Source: Bacteroides sp. M10
Lineage (GTDB): Bacteria; Bacteroidota; Bacteroidia; Bacteroidales; Bacteroidaceae
Reading direction: 5' to 3'
DNA: 64,000 nucleotides
Assembly (NCBI RefSeq): GCF_014334015.1
Contig: NZ_CP060488.1
Span: 5,042,501 to 5,106,500, forward strand
Made by a program: the position numbers and the translations under genes. The notes beneath the pieces were generated by a model. The model did no database searches. It saw only the letters and a program-made list of their open reading frames with translations, and had not been told where the DNA came from. Shown piece after piece: positions 36,521 to 45,305 of this stretch (positions within the stretch are counted from its first letter, which is position 1; each line of letters starts with the position of its first letter).

Positions 36521-37048
36521 ATGAAACGAGTTCTTTGTCCTAAATGTGAGAATTATCTTTATTTTGATGAAACCAAGTATAGTGAAGGCCAATCACTGGT
36601 ATTTGAATGCGAACATTGTGGCAAGCAATTCAGTATCCGGCTAGGAAAAAGTAAAGTTAAGGCTCTTAGAAAGGAAGAAAACCTGGAAGAAGAAGCTGAA
36701 TCTCATAAAGAAGAGTTCGGATATATCACTGTAATCGAAAATGTATTTGGTTTTAAACAGTTACTTCCCTTGCAAGAAGGTGACAATGTCATAGGCCGCC
36801 GTTGCGTAGGAACAAACATTAATACTCCCATTGAAAGTGGTGATATGAGCATGGATCGACGCCATTGCATCATTAATATAAAGCGTAATAAGCAAGGAAA
36901 GCTAGTCTACACATTACGAGATGCTCCTAGTCTCACAGGTACTTTCCTTATGAATGAAATTCTGGGAGATAAAGACCGTGTACGTATTGAAGATGGCGCT
37001 ATTGTGACAATTGGAGCTACCACATTTATTTTGCATACGGCTGAATGA
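36521..37048 (+). CDS. FHA-domain protein with N-terminal zinc ribbon
   Basis: 175 residues. The N-terminal zinc ribbon has CPKC at 6-9 and CEHC at 30-33. A charged Glu/Lys linker (about 45-70) leads to a forkhead-associated domain (about 70-175) with GDNVIGRR and the conserved MSMDRRHCII (Ser/Arg/His set) that binds phosphothreonine. It follows the HU/SPOR gene by 18 bp, so a link between Thr phosphorylation and envelope or septal signalling is conceivable but unproved. Its stop is 2 bp from that of the convergent DUF3791 gene. Confidence 0.88.
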   Translation: MKRVLCPKCENYLYFDETKYSEGQSLVFECEHCGKQFSIRLGKSKVKALRKEENLEEEAESHKEEFGYITVIENVFGFKQLLPLQEGDNVIGRRCVGTNINTPIESGDMSMDRRHCIINIKRNKQGKLVYTLRDAPSLTGTFLMNEILGDKDRVRIEDGAIVTIGATTFILHTAE

Positions 37049-37050
37049 AC

Positions 37051-37302
37051 TTATAACTTATTTTGATACTCTCGCATGAATTCATCAGCGATATAGAGAT
37101 TACCATAAAGATAAAGCCCTGTTTCCTTGTCATGCAAGTCAGCGCAAGTCTTACTTTCATAAAACAATTGCAATGCTCTGACTGGAGCAATTTCCAAGCG
37201 TTTTGAAAGTTCGGCAGCAATGACACCGATACGATTACTTAATATTATCTCTTGAATTTCAGGAGACTTTACAGGATCATTCTGCCAGTTCTGTTCCATC
37301 AT
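37051..37302 (-). CDS. DUF3791 protein, downstream member of three-gene cassette
   Basis: 83 residues from ATG 37302 (second Met at 37299). The DUF3791 region has the pattern IGVIAAELSKRLEIAPVRALQLFYESKT with a mostly helical fold and no membrane segment. It begins 26 bp inside the DUF3990 gene in another frame. The first gene of the cassette is also DUF3791, so the pair flanks a DUF3990 gene. Function is unknown; small flanking partners of a putative enzyme are reminiscent of toxin-antitoxin organisation. Confidence 0.75.
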   Translation of the reverse strand: MMEQNWQNDPVKSPEIQEIILSNRIGVIAAELSKRLEIAPVRALQLFYESKTCADLHDKETGLYLYGNLYIADEFMREYQNKL

Positions 37303-37768
37303 AAATAAGGTATTTATCCGTAATATTTTGGTTTAACAAACAAATCTGATTATTTGGTTGGTGTTGAGCAAGACGCTGTAATGCTACATCAGCACTCATC
37401 AAACCAGACATATATAAATTTACCGTATCAATTACCCGGTCATTCGCGACACCTCCCTCTATATAATCATAATTTGCCGCTGGATTCAGTCCACGACGAC
37501 TGGCTACAATAAATTCCAACCATTCCGAATCGTAAGCTTTGAACACCTTACAACGAGCCTTTTCCAAAACAAGTTCTCTATCAAGTTGGTAAATATTAAT
37601 AATGGCTTGGGTGTTGCGTCGCTTAGCCGTTGCAATAGCCCAACGACAAGCCTGCTCTTTGATGTCTGTAACATAGAATCCACGACCAAAATCAAGATTC
37701 TCCCTTCCTAAACGACAAATAGGAACATCAACTCGTTCCGTTCCTCCATGATATACTGTTATTTTCAT
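37277..37768 (-). CDS. DUF3990 protein, middle gene of cassette (possible ADP-ribosyltransferase-like fold)
   Basis: 163 residues from ATG 37768, chosen because it overlaps the upstream stop as ATGA and has GGGAGG about 9 nt before it. The N-terminus has YHGG (6-9), a conserved Pro at 16, and DFGRGFY (26-32), followed by QACRWA. This arrangement resembles the H-Y-type start of ADP-ribosyltransferase-like domains and is characteristic of DUF3990. No secretion signal, so it acts in the cytosol. Lies between two DUF3791 genes with overlaps on both sides. The ART reading is inference from motif shape. Confidence 0.7.
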   Translation of the reverse strand: MKITVYHGGTERVDVPICRLGRENLDFGRGFYVTDIKEQACRWAIATAKRRNTQAIINIYQLDRELVLEKARCKVFKAYDSEWLEFIVASRRGLNPAANYDYIEGGVANDRVIDTVNLYMSGLMSADVALQRLAQHQPNNQICLLNQNITDKYLIYDGTELAE

Positions 37769-38004
37769 CGTTTTGCCTCCCAAGTTGTCAGACATTCTAT
37801 CATATTATCAGTCACATGCTCGCGACTCTCGGTATGTAATACATCATAGCAAGGCAAGATGTAATTCTCAATCATGCCTACACGCTTCATGCGGGTAAAA
37901 ACTTCTTGATATGATTTACCTAATCGGCGTGCCGTACTTTCAATGCAGGACGCTACAAATGCTAATGTCACTTCAGTATGTGATAATTCAATCAGATTTT
38001 CCAT
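37765..38004 (-). CDS. DUF3791 protein, first gene of cassette
   Basis: 79 residues. A helical DUF3791 domain: EVTLAFVASCIESTARRLGKSYQEVFTRMKRVG, then a Tyr/Leu-rich end IENYILPCYDVLHTES. The stop overlaps the DUF3990 start by 4 bp (ATGA), implying coupled translation and matched dosage. The upstream gap (38005-38226) holds two inverted repeats and no promoter I can call with confidence. Confidence 0.75.
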   Translation of the reverse strand: MENLIELSHTEVTLAFVASCIESTARRLGKSYQEVFTRMKRVGMIENYILPCYDVLHTESREHVTDNMIECLTTWEAKR

Positions 38005-38127
38005 ATTAAATCCTGTATAAAGCTAATTTGAGCTAATTACAAAGTTAATGAATATATCTGGAAACAGATAAAGTTTAATCTTCTTTTTATTGTTTTTGAA
38101 TCATTCGATCCGTAGGAAGCACAATTC

Positions 38128-38213
38128 TAGTTCATATTAAATGGCATTACTAATATGAACAGAAATAAAAAAGGATAGGAATCTACATATTGGTAATATT
38201 CCTATCCTTTTTT
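38128..38213. terminator. Two stacked hairpins, the second a strong terminator
   Basis: GTTCATATTA pairs with TAATATGAAC in the first hairpin. The second, AAAAAAGGATAGGAAT (38167-38182) with its complement ending in six T (38198-38213), is a bidirectional terminator for the truncated gene at its right. Confidence 0.8.
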
Positions 38214-38226
38214 CATTGTTTTATGT

Positions 38227-38862
38227 TCAAGCTATATCCAGATGTTCCGAAGAATACAATTTATGAGCTTTCCCATAAAGGCAATATCCAATTATAGCCG
38301 TAAGAAGTGAATAACCGAAAGAGGGAATCCACCAATAATAGTCTACAAATCTCCAAAGAAAAACAGAGCTTGCTATCCACATTAAAATAACACTCCATAC
38401 AAACCATTGAGTTACTTTTTGAGTTGAGATAAACTTGGGCAGCATATTATTAGGTACACTTCTATCCGGTTCTCTCATTACTTTTCCATATACAAATATT
38501 TCAGATGAAGCCGGTGAGATATTGGATGGTTGACTTGAAGTTGTTTCAAAGAAATCAACCTCTCTCTTTTTCACGATTCGTGTCCAACTCTTCATCCATT
38601 CATAATGCCCAATAATACTAGCCAGCCAACACATAGAAGCAAGCCATCCTAAGGTAATAATCAAAAGTGGTAGCCATATACTATCTAAAAATGAAAAAAT
38701 AGTTCCACTGCAAGGACTGTATTGAACATTTTCTGATTGCGGTATAATGTTATAAAATGCCACAAACAAAGCACCAACAAAAATGGCGTAATAGTTAACC
38801 CATGTGTGATAACGTTGTACATGGAACTGGTAGGCTTCAACAGCCTTGTCATATGCAGCTTG
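38227..38862 (-). pseudogene. 5'-truncated RipA-like membrane protein gene
   Basis: The frame is open from 38862 to 38227 (211 codons) but has no ATG before the first membrane helix. Upstream it meets two in-frame TAG codons at 38863-38868. The sense reads through YDKAVEAYQFHVQRYHTWVN and on into a membrane helix, as in RipA-type octameric membrane proteins of Bacteroides. Two further helices follow near the C-terminus (VILMWIASSVFLWRF and SYLLTAI-like). The C-terminal part is intact, so the N-terminal few residues and promoter appear lost. A TTG at 38769 could restart translation but would remove the first segment. Confidence 0.6.
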
Positions 38863-39009
38863 CTACTATATTTGAAAACAGGATTCAAGTATAAAACTCG
38901 AATCCTCTAGTTTTCTATTTACACAAAATCGTGGACAGTGCCTTTTGATAGTTGTATACTCTACCAAAATGCCCTCTACTTTTACCAACCTTAGGTTATA
39001 TCTTATATC

Positions 39010-40449
39010 TTACAGAATACCTTTAACGGTCTCAAGCATTCCTTTTTCCTGGATAGAATCCAAATCAGCTTTTACGGCTTCTGTCAATCCCGGGATCTTA
39101 TTCAAATCTTCTCCCCAGATAAAATCTGCAGCCAGAACACCTTCGGCAACTTTCTTTGTGCAACCTGTTGCCCAAAGTTCTTTCAGCAGGTTCATGATTT
39201 CAGGAGCATCATTCGGAACAATTTCAGCACCATCAGCACGTACACCACCTTTATAATAAGTAATGATAGCAGCTAATCCAAGCACCAGTCCTTTAGGAAG
39301 TTCACCTTTACGTTCCAGATAAGTCTTCAATCCCGGCAAATCACGAGTTTCGTATTTAGGGAAAGAATTCAGCATGATACTGGTTACTGCATGATCCACG
39401 AACGGATTGTTGAAGCGTTCCAATACATCATTTGCAAATTTCTCCAACTCATCCTTCGGCAAGTTCAAAGTTTCCATCAGTTCGTCAAACATTACCTTGT
39501 GAATATATTTACCAATCACTTCGTGCTGGCAAGCATCACGCACAATATTCACTCCCGAGAGATAAGCAACCGGAGAAAGAACTGTATGCGGGCCATTCAG
39601 CAAAGTAACCTTACGTTCGTGATAAGGAGCTTCTGACGGTACAAACAATACATTCAAGCCTGCCTTGTCAGCCGGGAACTCTTTTGCAACTTCCTGCGGA
39701 GCTTCAATCACCCACAAATGGAAAATTTCAGCCTGAACAACCAGATTATCATCATATTGCAGTTTTTCTTTGATAGCAGCAATATCCTTGCGCGGGAATC
39801 CCGGAACAATACGGTCTACCAATGTTGCATATACACCACAAGCTTCTTCAAACCAAGTTTTAAACTCGTTTCCCAGGTCCCACAATTCAATATATTGATA
39901 AATTGTTTCTTTCAACTTATGACCATTCAGGAAAATAAGCTCGCAAGGGAAAATAATCAAACCTTTTGTCTTATCACCATTGAATGTTTTAAAACGATGA
40001 TAGAGTAATTGAGTCAGCTTACCCGGATAAGATGAAGCAGGAGCATCTTCAAGTTTACAGGCCGGATCAAAAGCAATACCAGCCTCTGTAGTGTTTGAAA
40101 TAACAAAACGCATTTCAGGTTGCTCTGCCAACTTCATAAACTCGTCATTTTGAGTATATGGGTTTAAAGCGCGGCTGATTACATCAATCATTGTCAAGCT
40201 GTTAACTGCCTCTCCTTTATCCAATCCTTGAAGGTTTACATGATAAAGATCATCTTGTGCATTCAGCATATCGACCATCCCTTTATCAATCGGTTGAACC
40301 ACTACTACACTGCTGTTGAAATCAGCTTTCTGGTTCATGTTATAAATAATCCAATCTACAAATGCACGCAAAAAGTTACCTTCGCCAAATTGGATAATAC
40401 GCTCCGGACGTTGTGTTTTAGGAGCAGTTTCTTTGTTTAATGCTTTCAT
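39010..40449 (-). CDS. uxaB: Tagaturonate reductase (altronate oxidoreductase)
   Basis: 479 residues of the mannitol-dehydrogenase/polyol family. The N-terminal nucleotide-binding signature is IIQFGEGNFLRAFVDWI (about 19-35). The C-terminal helical domain holds KVTLLNGPHTVLSPVAYLSG (about 281-300) with the catalytic Lys and the conserved Asn/His set. UxaB reduces D-tagaturonate to altronate in galacturonate catabolism. It lies 26 bp downstream of the LacI-type regulator and close to uxaC, which supports the hexuronate assignment over mannitol or fructuronate reduction. Confidence 0.92.
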   Translation of the reverse strand: MKALNKETAPKTQRPERIIQFGEGNFLRAFVDWIIYNMNQKADFNSSVVVVQPIDKGMVDMLNAQDDLYHVNLQGLDKGEAVNSLTMIDVISRALNPYTQNDEFMKLAEQPEMRFVISNTTEAGIAFDPACKLEDAPASSYPGKLTQLLYHRFKTFNGDKTKGLIIFPCELIFLNGHKLKETIYQYIELWDLGNEFKTWFEEACGVYATLVDRIVPGFPRKDIAAIKEKLQYDDNLVVQAEIFHLWVIEAPQEVAKEFPADKAGLNVLFVPSEAPYHERKVTLLNGPHTVLSPVAYLSGVNIVRDACQHEVIGKYIHKVMFDELMETLNLPKDELEKFANDVLERFNNPFVDHAVTSIMLNSFPKYETRDLPGLKTYLERKGELPKGLVLGLAAIITYYKGGVRADGAEIVPNDAPEIMNLLKELWATGCTKKVAEGVLAADFIWGEDLNKIPGLTEAVKADLDSIQEKGMLETVKGIL

Positions 40450-40475
40450 GTTAGTTGTAATTTATAAAGTTGATA

Positions 40476-41543
40476 TTATACAAATTCAAAATAAAAATCA
40501 ATGTTTTCCTTTATCAGGATATCAATAGGCATGTATTTTACAGGTTCAACAGACTTCTTAAACACGACATGATCGCACAAAGCCTTCACCCCACAATATC
40601 CTTGCAAACCCGGACGTTGCCCGATTAAATAATGCACATCACCGGATTTTAATAAATCTACGTTTGCTTTCAGAAGGTCATATCCTATCAGTCCTTTCAT
40701 GCTACGTCCCGCATGACGAAGATACTCTCCCAACTGATACACTCTGGAATTAAATACAACTCCCAGTAAAGCCTTCGGATGTGCCTGAAAAAACTCATCC
40801 AATGTCTGTTGGTTACTTTCCTGATCGGATTTATTAAGTACTACCTCATGGATTACCAAGTTATTATATTCTTCGGCAATGTAACTCATAAAACCATCCA
40901 AACGGCGTTGCATCTGTATTTCAGCCGGATTATCTTTATTGTTACTTAAAAACAAAACCAACTCCTGGCCTTCTCCTGCCGAATAATTGCGCATCAATAT
41001 TTTCGCTGCGATATATCCGCTCTTATATGAATCCTGCCCGATATATGTCAATGCTTTCGCTTCTTCCATATTGAAATCGACAAAAGCATAAGCAATCTTA
41101 TTTTCCTGTAAATAAGCTGTCAACGCCAGTGTCTCTTCCCGGAAATTCGGAGAAATCAATACCGCATCCACATTCTTTTCTTTTATGGAAAGGCAGGCTT
41201 CCTGATAACTCTTCTCATCCCCATGGTGATAGCACAGATAATCTATACTCACATTAAAAGGACGCAACTCTTGCCGGGCACGCTCAATCCCCCCTACTAC
41301 CGAATGCCAATAATCATGTTCTATATAATAAGGTATCAAACAGAGGAAAGAATATTTCTTTTTAGCAGCCAAACCGATAGCAAACACATTGGGCTGATAA
41401 TGAATCTCATCCAACACCTTTTGTACTTTGGCTTTGCTTTTGGGAGACACATCACCGCGATTGTGCAACACCCTGTCAACCGTTCCGGCGGAAACACCGG
41501 CCATACGGGCAATGTCTTTAATGGTATAGTTCTGGTCCTCCAT
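40476..41543 (-). CDS. LacI-family transcriptional regulator of the hexuronate genes
   Basis: 355 residues. Helix-turn-helix with YTIKDIARMAGVSAGTVDRVLH (about 6-27), hinge near 45-60, then a periplasmic-binding-protein-like sensor domain (about 65-350) of the type that binds sugars or uronates. A minus-strand TATATTTG (41585-41578) is its likely -7 box. It diverges from uxaC and is co-oriented with uxaB, so it probably controls both. A short palindrome downstream of the uxaC promoter (41632-41640) may be its operator. Confidence 0.88.
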   Translation of the reverse strand: MEDQNYTIKDIARMAGVSAGTVDRVLHNRGDVSPKSKAKVQKVLDEIHYQPNVFAIGLAAKKKYSFLCLIPYYIEHDYWHSVVGGIERARQELRPFNVSIDYLCYHHGDEKSYQEACLSIKEKNVDAVLISPNFREETLALTAYLQENKIAYAFVDFNMEEAKALTYIGQDSYKSGYIAAKILMRNYSAGEGQELVLFLSNNKDNPAEIQMQRRLDGFMSYIAEEYNNLVIHEVVLNKSDQESNQQTLDEFFQAHPKALLGVVFNSRVYQLGEYLRHAGRSMKGLIGYDLLKANVDLLKSGDVHYLIGQRPGLQGYCGVKALCDHVVFKKSVEPVKYMPIDILIKENIDFYFEFV

Positions 41544-41593
41544 AGTGCTAAAACTTAAATATTATAAATAATCGCTGCAAATATACGAATTAT

Positions 41594-41640
41594 TTTGTTA
41601 CTCCAAGTAAATTTTCTATTTTTGTGTTCGATAACGGTTA
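41594..41640 (+). promoter_or_regulatory. uxaC promoter with possible operator
   Basis: TTTG (41594-41597), a 19-bp spacer and TATTTTTG (41617-41624) match the Bacteroides promoter consensus exactly. Just downstream, TAACGGTTA (41632-41640) is a palindrome around a central base, near the expected start of transcription, where a LacI-type repressor would bind. The leader to ATG 41742 is about 110 nt. Confidence 0.65.
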
Positions 41641-41741
41641 ATAAAACTAAAACAAGATTTACGCCTATTAGCTTTAAAATCAATACTATATAGGTATAAA
41701 TACAGAAAGTAATAATTTTATATACTTAAAACACAGTAATA

Positions 41742-43148
41742 ATGAAGAACTTCATGGACGAAAACTTCTTGCTGCAAACAGAAACTGCGCAAAAGTTGTA
41801 TCACGAGCATGCGGCTAAAATGCCGATCATCGACTATCACTGTCACCTTATCCCTCAAATGGTAGCTGACGACTACAAGTTTAAATCACTGACTGAAATC
41901 TGGTTGGGCGGTGACCACTACAAATGGCGTGCAATGCGTACAAACGGTGTAGACGAACGTTTCTGTACGGGAAAAGATACCACAGACTGGGAAAAATTTG
42001 AAAAATGGGCGGAAACAGTACCTTACACTTTCCGCAACCCATTGTACCACTGGACTCACCTCGAACTGAAAACGGCATTTGGTATCAATAAAATATTGAA
42101 TCCACAAACCGCACGTGAAATTTACGATGAATGTAACGAGAAACTGTCTCAACCCGAATATTCAGCTCGTGGAATGATGCGTCATTATCATGTAGAAGCC
42201 GTTTGCACAACGGATGATCCTATCGATTCATTGGAATATCATATCAAAACACGCGAAAGCGGATTTGAAATCAAGATGTTACCAACATGGCGTCCTGATA
42301 AGGCTATGGCTGTAGAAGTCCCTGCAGATTTCCGCAGTTATGTAGAAAAACTAGCAGAGGTAAGTGGTGTTACCATCTCCAACTTTGATGATATGATCGC
42401 TGCTTTGCGCAAACGTCATGACTTCTTCGCAGAACAAGGCTGCCGTCTGTCTGACCACGGTATTGAAGAATTCTACGCAGAAGATTATACAGATGCTGAA
42501 ATCAAAGCCATCTTTAATAAGGTATATGGTGGCGCAGAATTGACCAAAGAAGAAATTCTGAAATTCAAATCGGCAATGCTTGTGATTTTCGGTGAAATGG
42601 ACTGGGAAAAAGGATGGACTCAACAATTCCATTACGGCGCTATTCGTAACAATAACACGAAGATGTTTAAATTACTGGGTGCTGATACAGGCTTCGATTC
42701 TATCGGTGAATTTACAACCGCCAAAGCAATGGCTAAATTCCTTGATCGCCTGAACACTAATGGCAAATTAACTAAAACAATCCTCTACAACTTGAACCCA
42801 TGCGCCAACGAAGTGATTGCAACAATGCTGGGTAACTTCCAGGATGGTTCTATCCCGGGAAAAATCCAATTTGGTTCCGGATGGTGGTTCCTCGATCAAA
42901 AGGATGGTATGGAAAAACAAATGAATGCTTTGTCAGTGCTCGGTCTTTTGAGCCGCTTCGTAGGTATGTTGACAGACTCCCGTTCCTTCCTATCCTACCC
43001 GCGTCATGAATATTTCCGCCGTACATTGTGTAACCTGGTAGGGCGTGACGTAGAAAACGGAGAAATTCCGGCATCTGAAATGGATCGTGTAAACCAAATG
43101 ATTGAAGATATCAGCTACAACAATGCCAAGAACTTCTTCAAGTTCTAA
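41742..43148 (+). CDS. uxaC: Glucuronate isomerase
   Basis: A 468-residue UxaC of the amidohydrolase-like superfamily. The N-terminal metal motif IIDYHCHL is at about 31-38. WRAMRTNG (about 66-73), the ICTTDDP-like VCTTDDP (about 157-163) and RHDFFAEQGCRLSDHG (about 225-240) are all typical. It converts D-glucuronate to D-fructuronate and D-galacturonate to D-tagaturonate, feeding uxaB. Expression likely responds to the divergent LacI regulator. A double terminator follows. Confidence 0.96.
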   Translation: MKNFMDENFLLQTETAQKLYHEHAAKMPIIDYHCHLIPQMVADDYKFKSLTEIWLGGDHYKWRAMRTNGVDERFCTGKDTTDWEKFEKWAETVPYTFRNPLYHWTHLELKTAFGINKILNPQTAREIYDECNEKLSQPEYSARGMMRHYHVEAVCTTDDPIDSLEYHIKTRESGFEIKMLPTWRPDKAMAVEVPADFRSYVEKLAEVSGVTISNFDDMIAALRKRHDFFAEQGCRLSDHGIEEFYAEDYTDAEIKAIFNKVYGGAELTKEEILKFKSAMLVIFGEMDWEKGWTQQFHYGAIRNNNTKMFKLLGADTGFDSIGEFTTAKAMAKFLDRLNTNGKLTKTILYNLNPCANEVIATMLGNFQDGSIPGKIQFGSGWWFLDQKDGMEKQMNALSVLGLLSRFVGMLTDSRSFLSYPRHEYFRRTLCNLVGRDVENGEIPASEMDRVNQMIEDISYNNAKNFFKF

Positions 43149-43168
43149 TAAATAGTAGTTACACTATA

Positions 43169-43216
43169 AAAATACCGCTACCAAAGTCGAATATAGCTTT
43201 GAGTAGCGGTATTTTT
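43169..43216 (+). terminator. Terminator 1 after uxaC
   Basis: ATACCGCTAC (43172-43181) pairs with GTAGCGGTAT (43203-43212), with an inner CAAAG/CTTTG stem and flanking A and T runs. Confidence 0.85.
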
Positions 43217-43248
43217 AATGTTGAATGATAAATCATTTATGAATATAG

Positions 43249-43287
43249 AAATGCACTCTAATCATGCCAGATAAGAGTGCATTTTTA
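43249..43287. terminator. Terminator 2 between uxaC and the HAD gene
   Basis: AAATGCACTCT (43249-43259) pairs perfectly with AGAGTGCATTT (43274-43284) followed by T. With A before and T after, it can act for both convergent genes. Confidence 0.85.
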
Positions 43288-43314
43288 TTTATTAGTTTGA
43301 GATTTATCAGCTTT

Positions 43315-43737
43315 TTAGAAAGGCAGCCATCTTTTCTTCTTTTTCAGGGATGTTTTTTCTTCTTCTCCGCTTTGGCTATAGATATCTGCAAACGTCTTTT
43401 TCTCTTTAATCATTTCGTAAATGACTCCCCAGTCCGGTAAACCACCCAGATTTCGATCGTCAATGAACATGTCGGCTTTCAACTTTCGAGAGAATCCCTG
43501 ATGGCCTTTCTGCTCTTCAGGATAATCCTTATTAACGGCATAAAATTCTAAACCTCTGGCTTTACACCATTCGACAGCCTCGTCCAGAAGTGCTCCTTCA
43601 CGCACACTCCACAGTATTAAACGATGCTTTTCTTGTTGCAATAACTTCAATGTGTCAACAGCGAATGGAATCTCCTCACCAATGCGTGGATAACGATGTT
43701 CTACAATCGTTCCGTCAAAATCAACAGCTATAATCAT
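43315..43737 (-). CDS. HAD-family small phosphatase (BT0820-like)
   Basis: 140 residues. HAD motif I is VDFDGTIVE with Asp6 and Asp8; motif II is ILWSVRE; motif III is KLKADMFIDDRN with the acidic pair. There is no large cap domain, so the enzyme is a capless or minimal-cap phosphatase, and substrate cannot be inferred. The C-terminus is a Lys-rich tail (SLKKKKRWLPF). A minus-strand TATCTTTG (43769-43762) lies 24 bp upstream of the ATG. It diverges from the transporter gene, with which it may share a regulatory region. Confidence 0.85.
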   Translation of the reverse strand: MIIAVDFDGTIVEHRYPRIGEEIPFAVDTLKLLQQEKHRLILWSVREGALLDEAVEWCKARGLEFYAVNKDYPEEQKGHQGFSRKLKADMFIDDRNLGGLPDWGVIYEMIKEKKTFADIYSQSGEEEKTSLKKKKRWLPF

Positions 43738-43792
43738 AGTTTTTAATTACCTAATTTGGAACAAAGATACGGACAGTAAGCCAAAAAAAACG

Positions 43793-43800
43793 TATCTTTG
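43793..43800 (+). promoter_or_regulatory. Bacteroides -7 box for the POT/MFS transporter
   Basis: TATCTTTG lies 34 bp before ATG 43835 and is back to back with the minus-strand copy of the same box for the HAD gene. Confidence 0.6.
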
Positions 43801-43834
43801 TCTCAAATTAACATTTTAATAAAAATATAAATAC

Positions 43835-45223
43835 ATGAACAATTCCCCTCAGCGTGCTGCTAAAGGCTTTACGAGAGCTTTTTGGGTCAGCAACACAGTC
43901 GAACTGTTTGAGCGTATGGCATATTATGCCGTTTTTATCGTTCTCACTATTTATCTATCTTCCATTTTAGGTTTTAATGATTTCGAAGCAAGTATGATTT
44001 CCGGGCTTTTTTCCGGTGGATTGTATCTGCTTCCTATTTTTTCCGGTGCTTATGCTGACAAGATCGGTTTCCGGAAATCAATGATTATAGCATTTTCCTT
44101 ATTATCCATCGGATATTTAGGGTTGGGTGTACTGCCCACTTTACTGGAAGCTGCCGGTTTGGTTAGTTATGGTGCCACTACTCAATTTAATGGTTTGCCT
44201 GATAGCTATACCCGGTGGATCATCGTGCCGGTTTTGTTTGTGCTTATGGTGGGAGGTTCTTTCATTAAGTCCATTATCTCCGCTTCTGTGGCTAAAGAAA
44301 CAACGGAAGCAACCCGTGCCCGTGGTTATTCCATATTTTATATGATGGTAAATGTGGGTGCTTTCACCGGTAAAACGATTATTGATCCTTTGCGTAATGT
44401 CATTGGTGAACAAGCGTATATCTATATTAATTATTTCTCCGGTGCGATGACAATAGTTGCTTTACTTGCTGTTATTCTTCTTTATAAATCGACGCATACG
44501 GCAGGTGAAGGAAAAAGTCTCCATGAGATTGGACAGGGATTTATGCGAATCATCACAAACTGGCGTTTATTGATTCTTATTTTGATTGTTACTGGTTTCT
44601 GGATGGTGCAGCAGCAGCTTTATGCCACTATGCCTAAATATGTGATTCGTATGGCTGGCGAGACGGCAAAACCGGGTTGGATTGCCAATGTGAATCCGTT
44701 TGTGGTGGTTTGCTGCGTTAGTTTTATCACCCGTTTGATGGCCAAACGCAGTGCGATTACTTCGATGAATGTGGGAATGTTTTTGATTCCTATTTCGGCA
44801 TTACTGATGGCATGTGGAAATTTGTTGGGTAATGATCTTATTACAGGTATGAGTAATATTACTCTGATGATGATTGCGGGTATAGTTGTGCAGGCGCTTG
44901 CCGAATGTTTCATTTCACCGCGTTATCTGGAATATTTCTCTTTACAGGCTCCTAAAGGAGAAGAAGGAATGTATTTAGGATTCAGTCATTTGCATTCATT
45001 CCTTTCTTCCATTTTCGGTTTTGGTCTGGCGGGAATTCTGCTCACTAAATATTGTCCGGATCCGGCTTTGTTCGAGACGCGGGAAGCATGGGAGGCAGCT
45101 AGTGGAAATGCCCATTATATATGGTATTACTTTGCTGCTATAGGCCTGATTGCCGCTGTAGCGCTACTATTATTTGCAAAAATCACCGAATCCATCGACA
45201 AAAAGAAGGAGGCTTCTCGGTAA
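43835..45223 (+). CDS. Major facilitator transporter, POT/PTR-like
   Basis: A 462-residue inner-membrane carrier with about 12 membrane helices spread over the chain. The N-terminal ELFERMAYYAVF motif (about 19-30) is the POT/PTR signature of proton-driven peptide transporters, and GAYADKIGFRKSM (about 76-88) is the MFS A-motif between helices 2 and 3. Di- and tripeptide uptake is the usual role. The exact substrate is not certain, since some POT-like proteins carry other compounds. Followed by the metallo-hydrolase gene with its own -7 box. Confidence 0.85.
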   Translation: MNNSPQRAAKGFTRAFWVSNTVELFERMAYYAVFIVLTIYLSSILGFNDFEASMISGLFSGGLYLLPIFSGAYADKIGFRKSMIIAFSLLSIGYLGLGVLPTLLEAAGLVSYGATTQFNGLPDSYTRWIIVPVLFVLMVGGSFIKSIISASVAKETTEATRARGYSIFYMMVNVGAFTGKTIIDPLRNVIGEQAYIYINYFSGAMTIVALLAVILLYKSTHTAGEGKSLHEIGQGFMRIITNWRLLILILIVTGFWMVQQQLYATMPKYVIRMAGETAKPGWIANVNPFVVVCCVSFITRLMAKRSAITSMNVGMFLIPISALLMACGNLLGNDLITGMSNITLMMIAGIVVQALAECFISPRYLEYFSLQAPKGEEGMYLGFSHLHSFLSSIFGFGLAGILLTKYCPDPALFETREAWEAASGNAHYIWYYFAAIGLIAAVALLLFAKITESIDKKKEASR

Positions 45224-45305
45224 TTCTCTGCTTTTTTATGTATATTTGCCGTCACTTTGCTGTAAAAGTTGACGGCATTTTGCATTTTAATAAAGAGGAT
45301 AAAAC

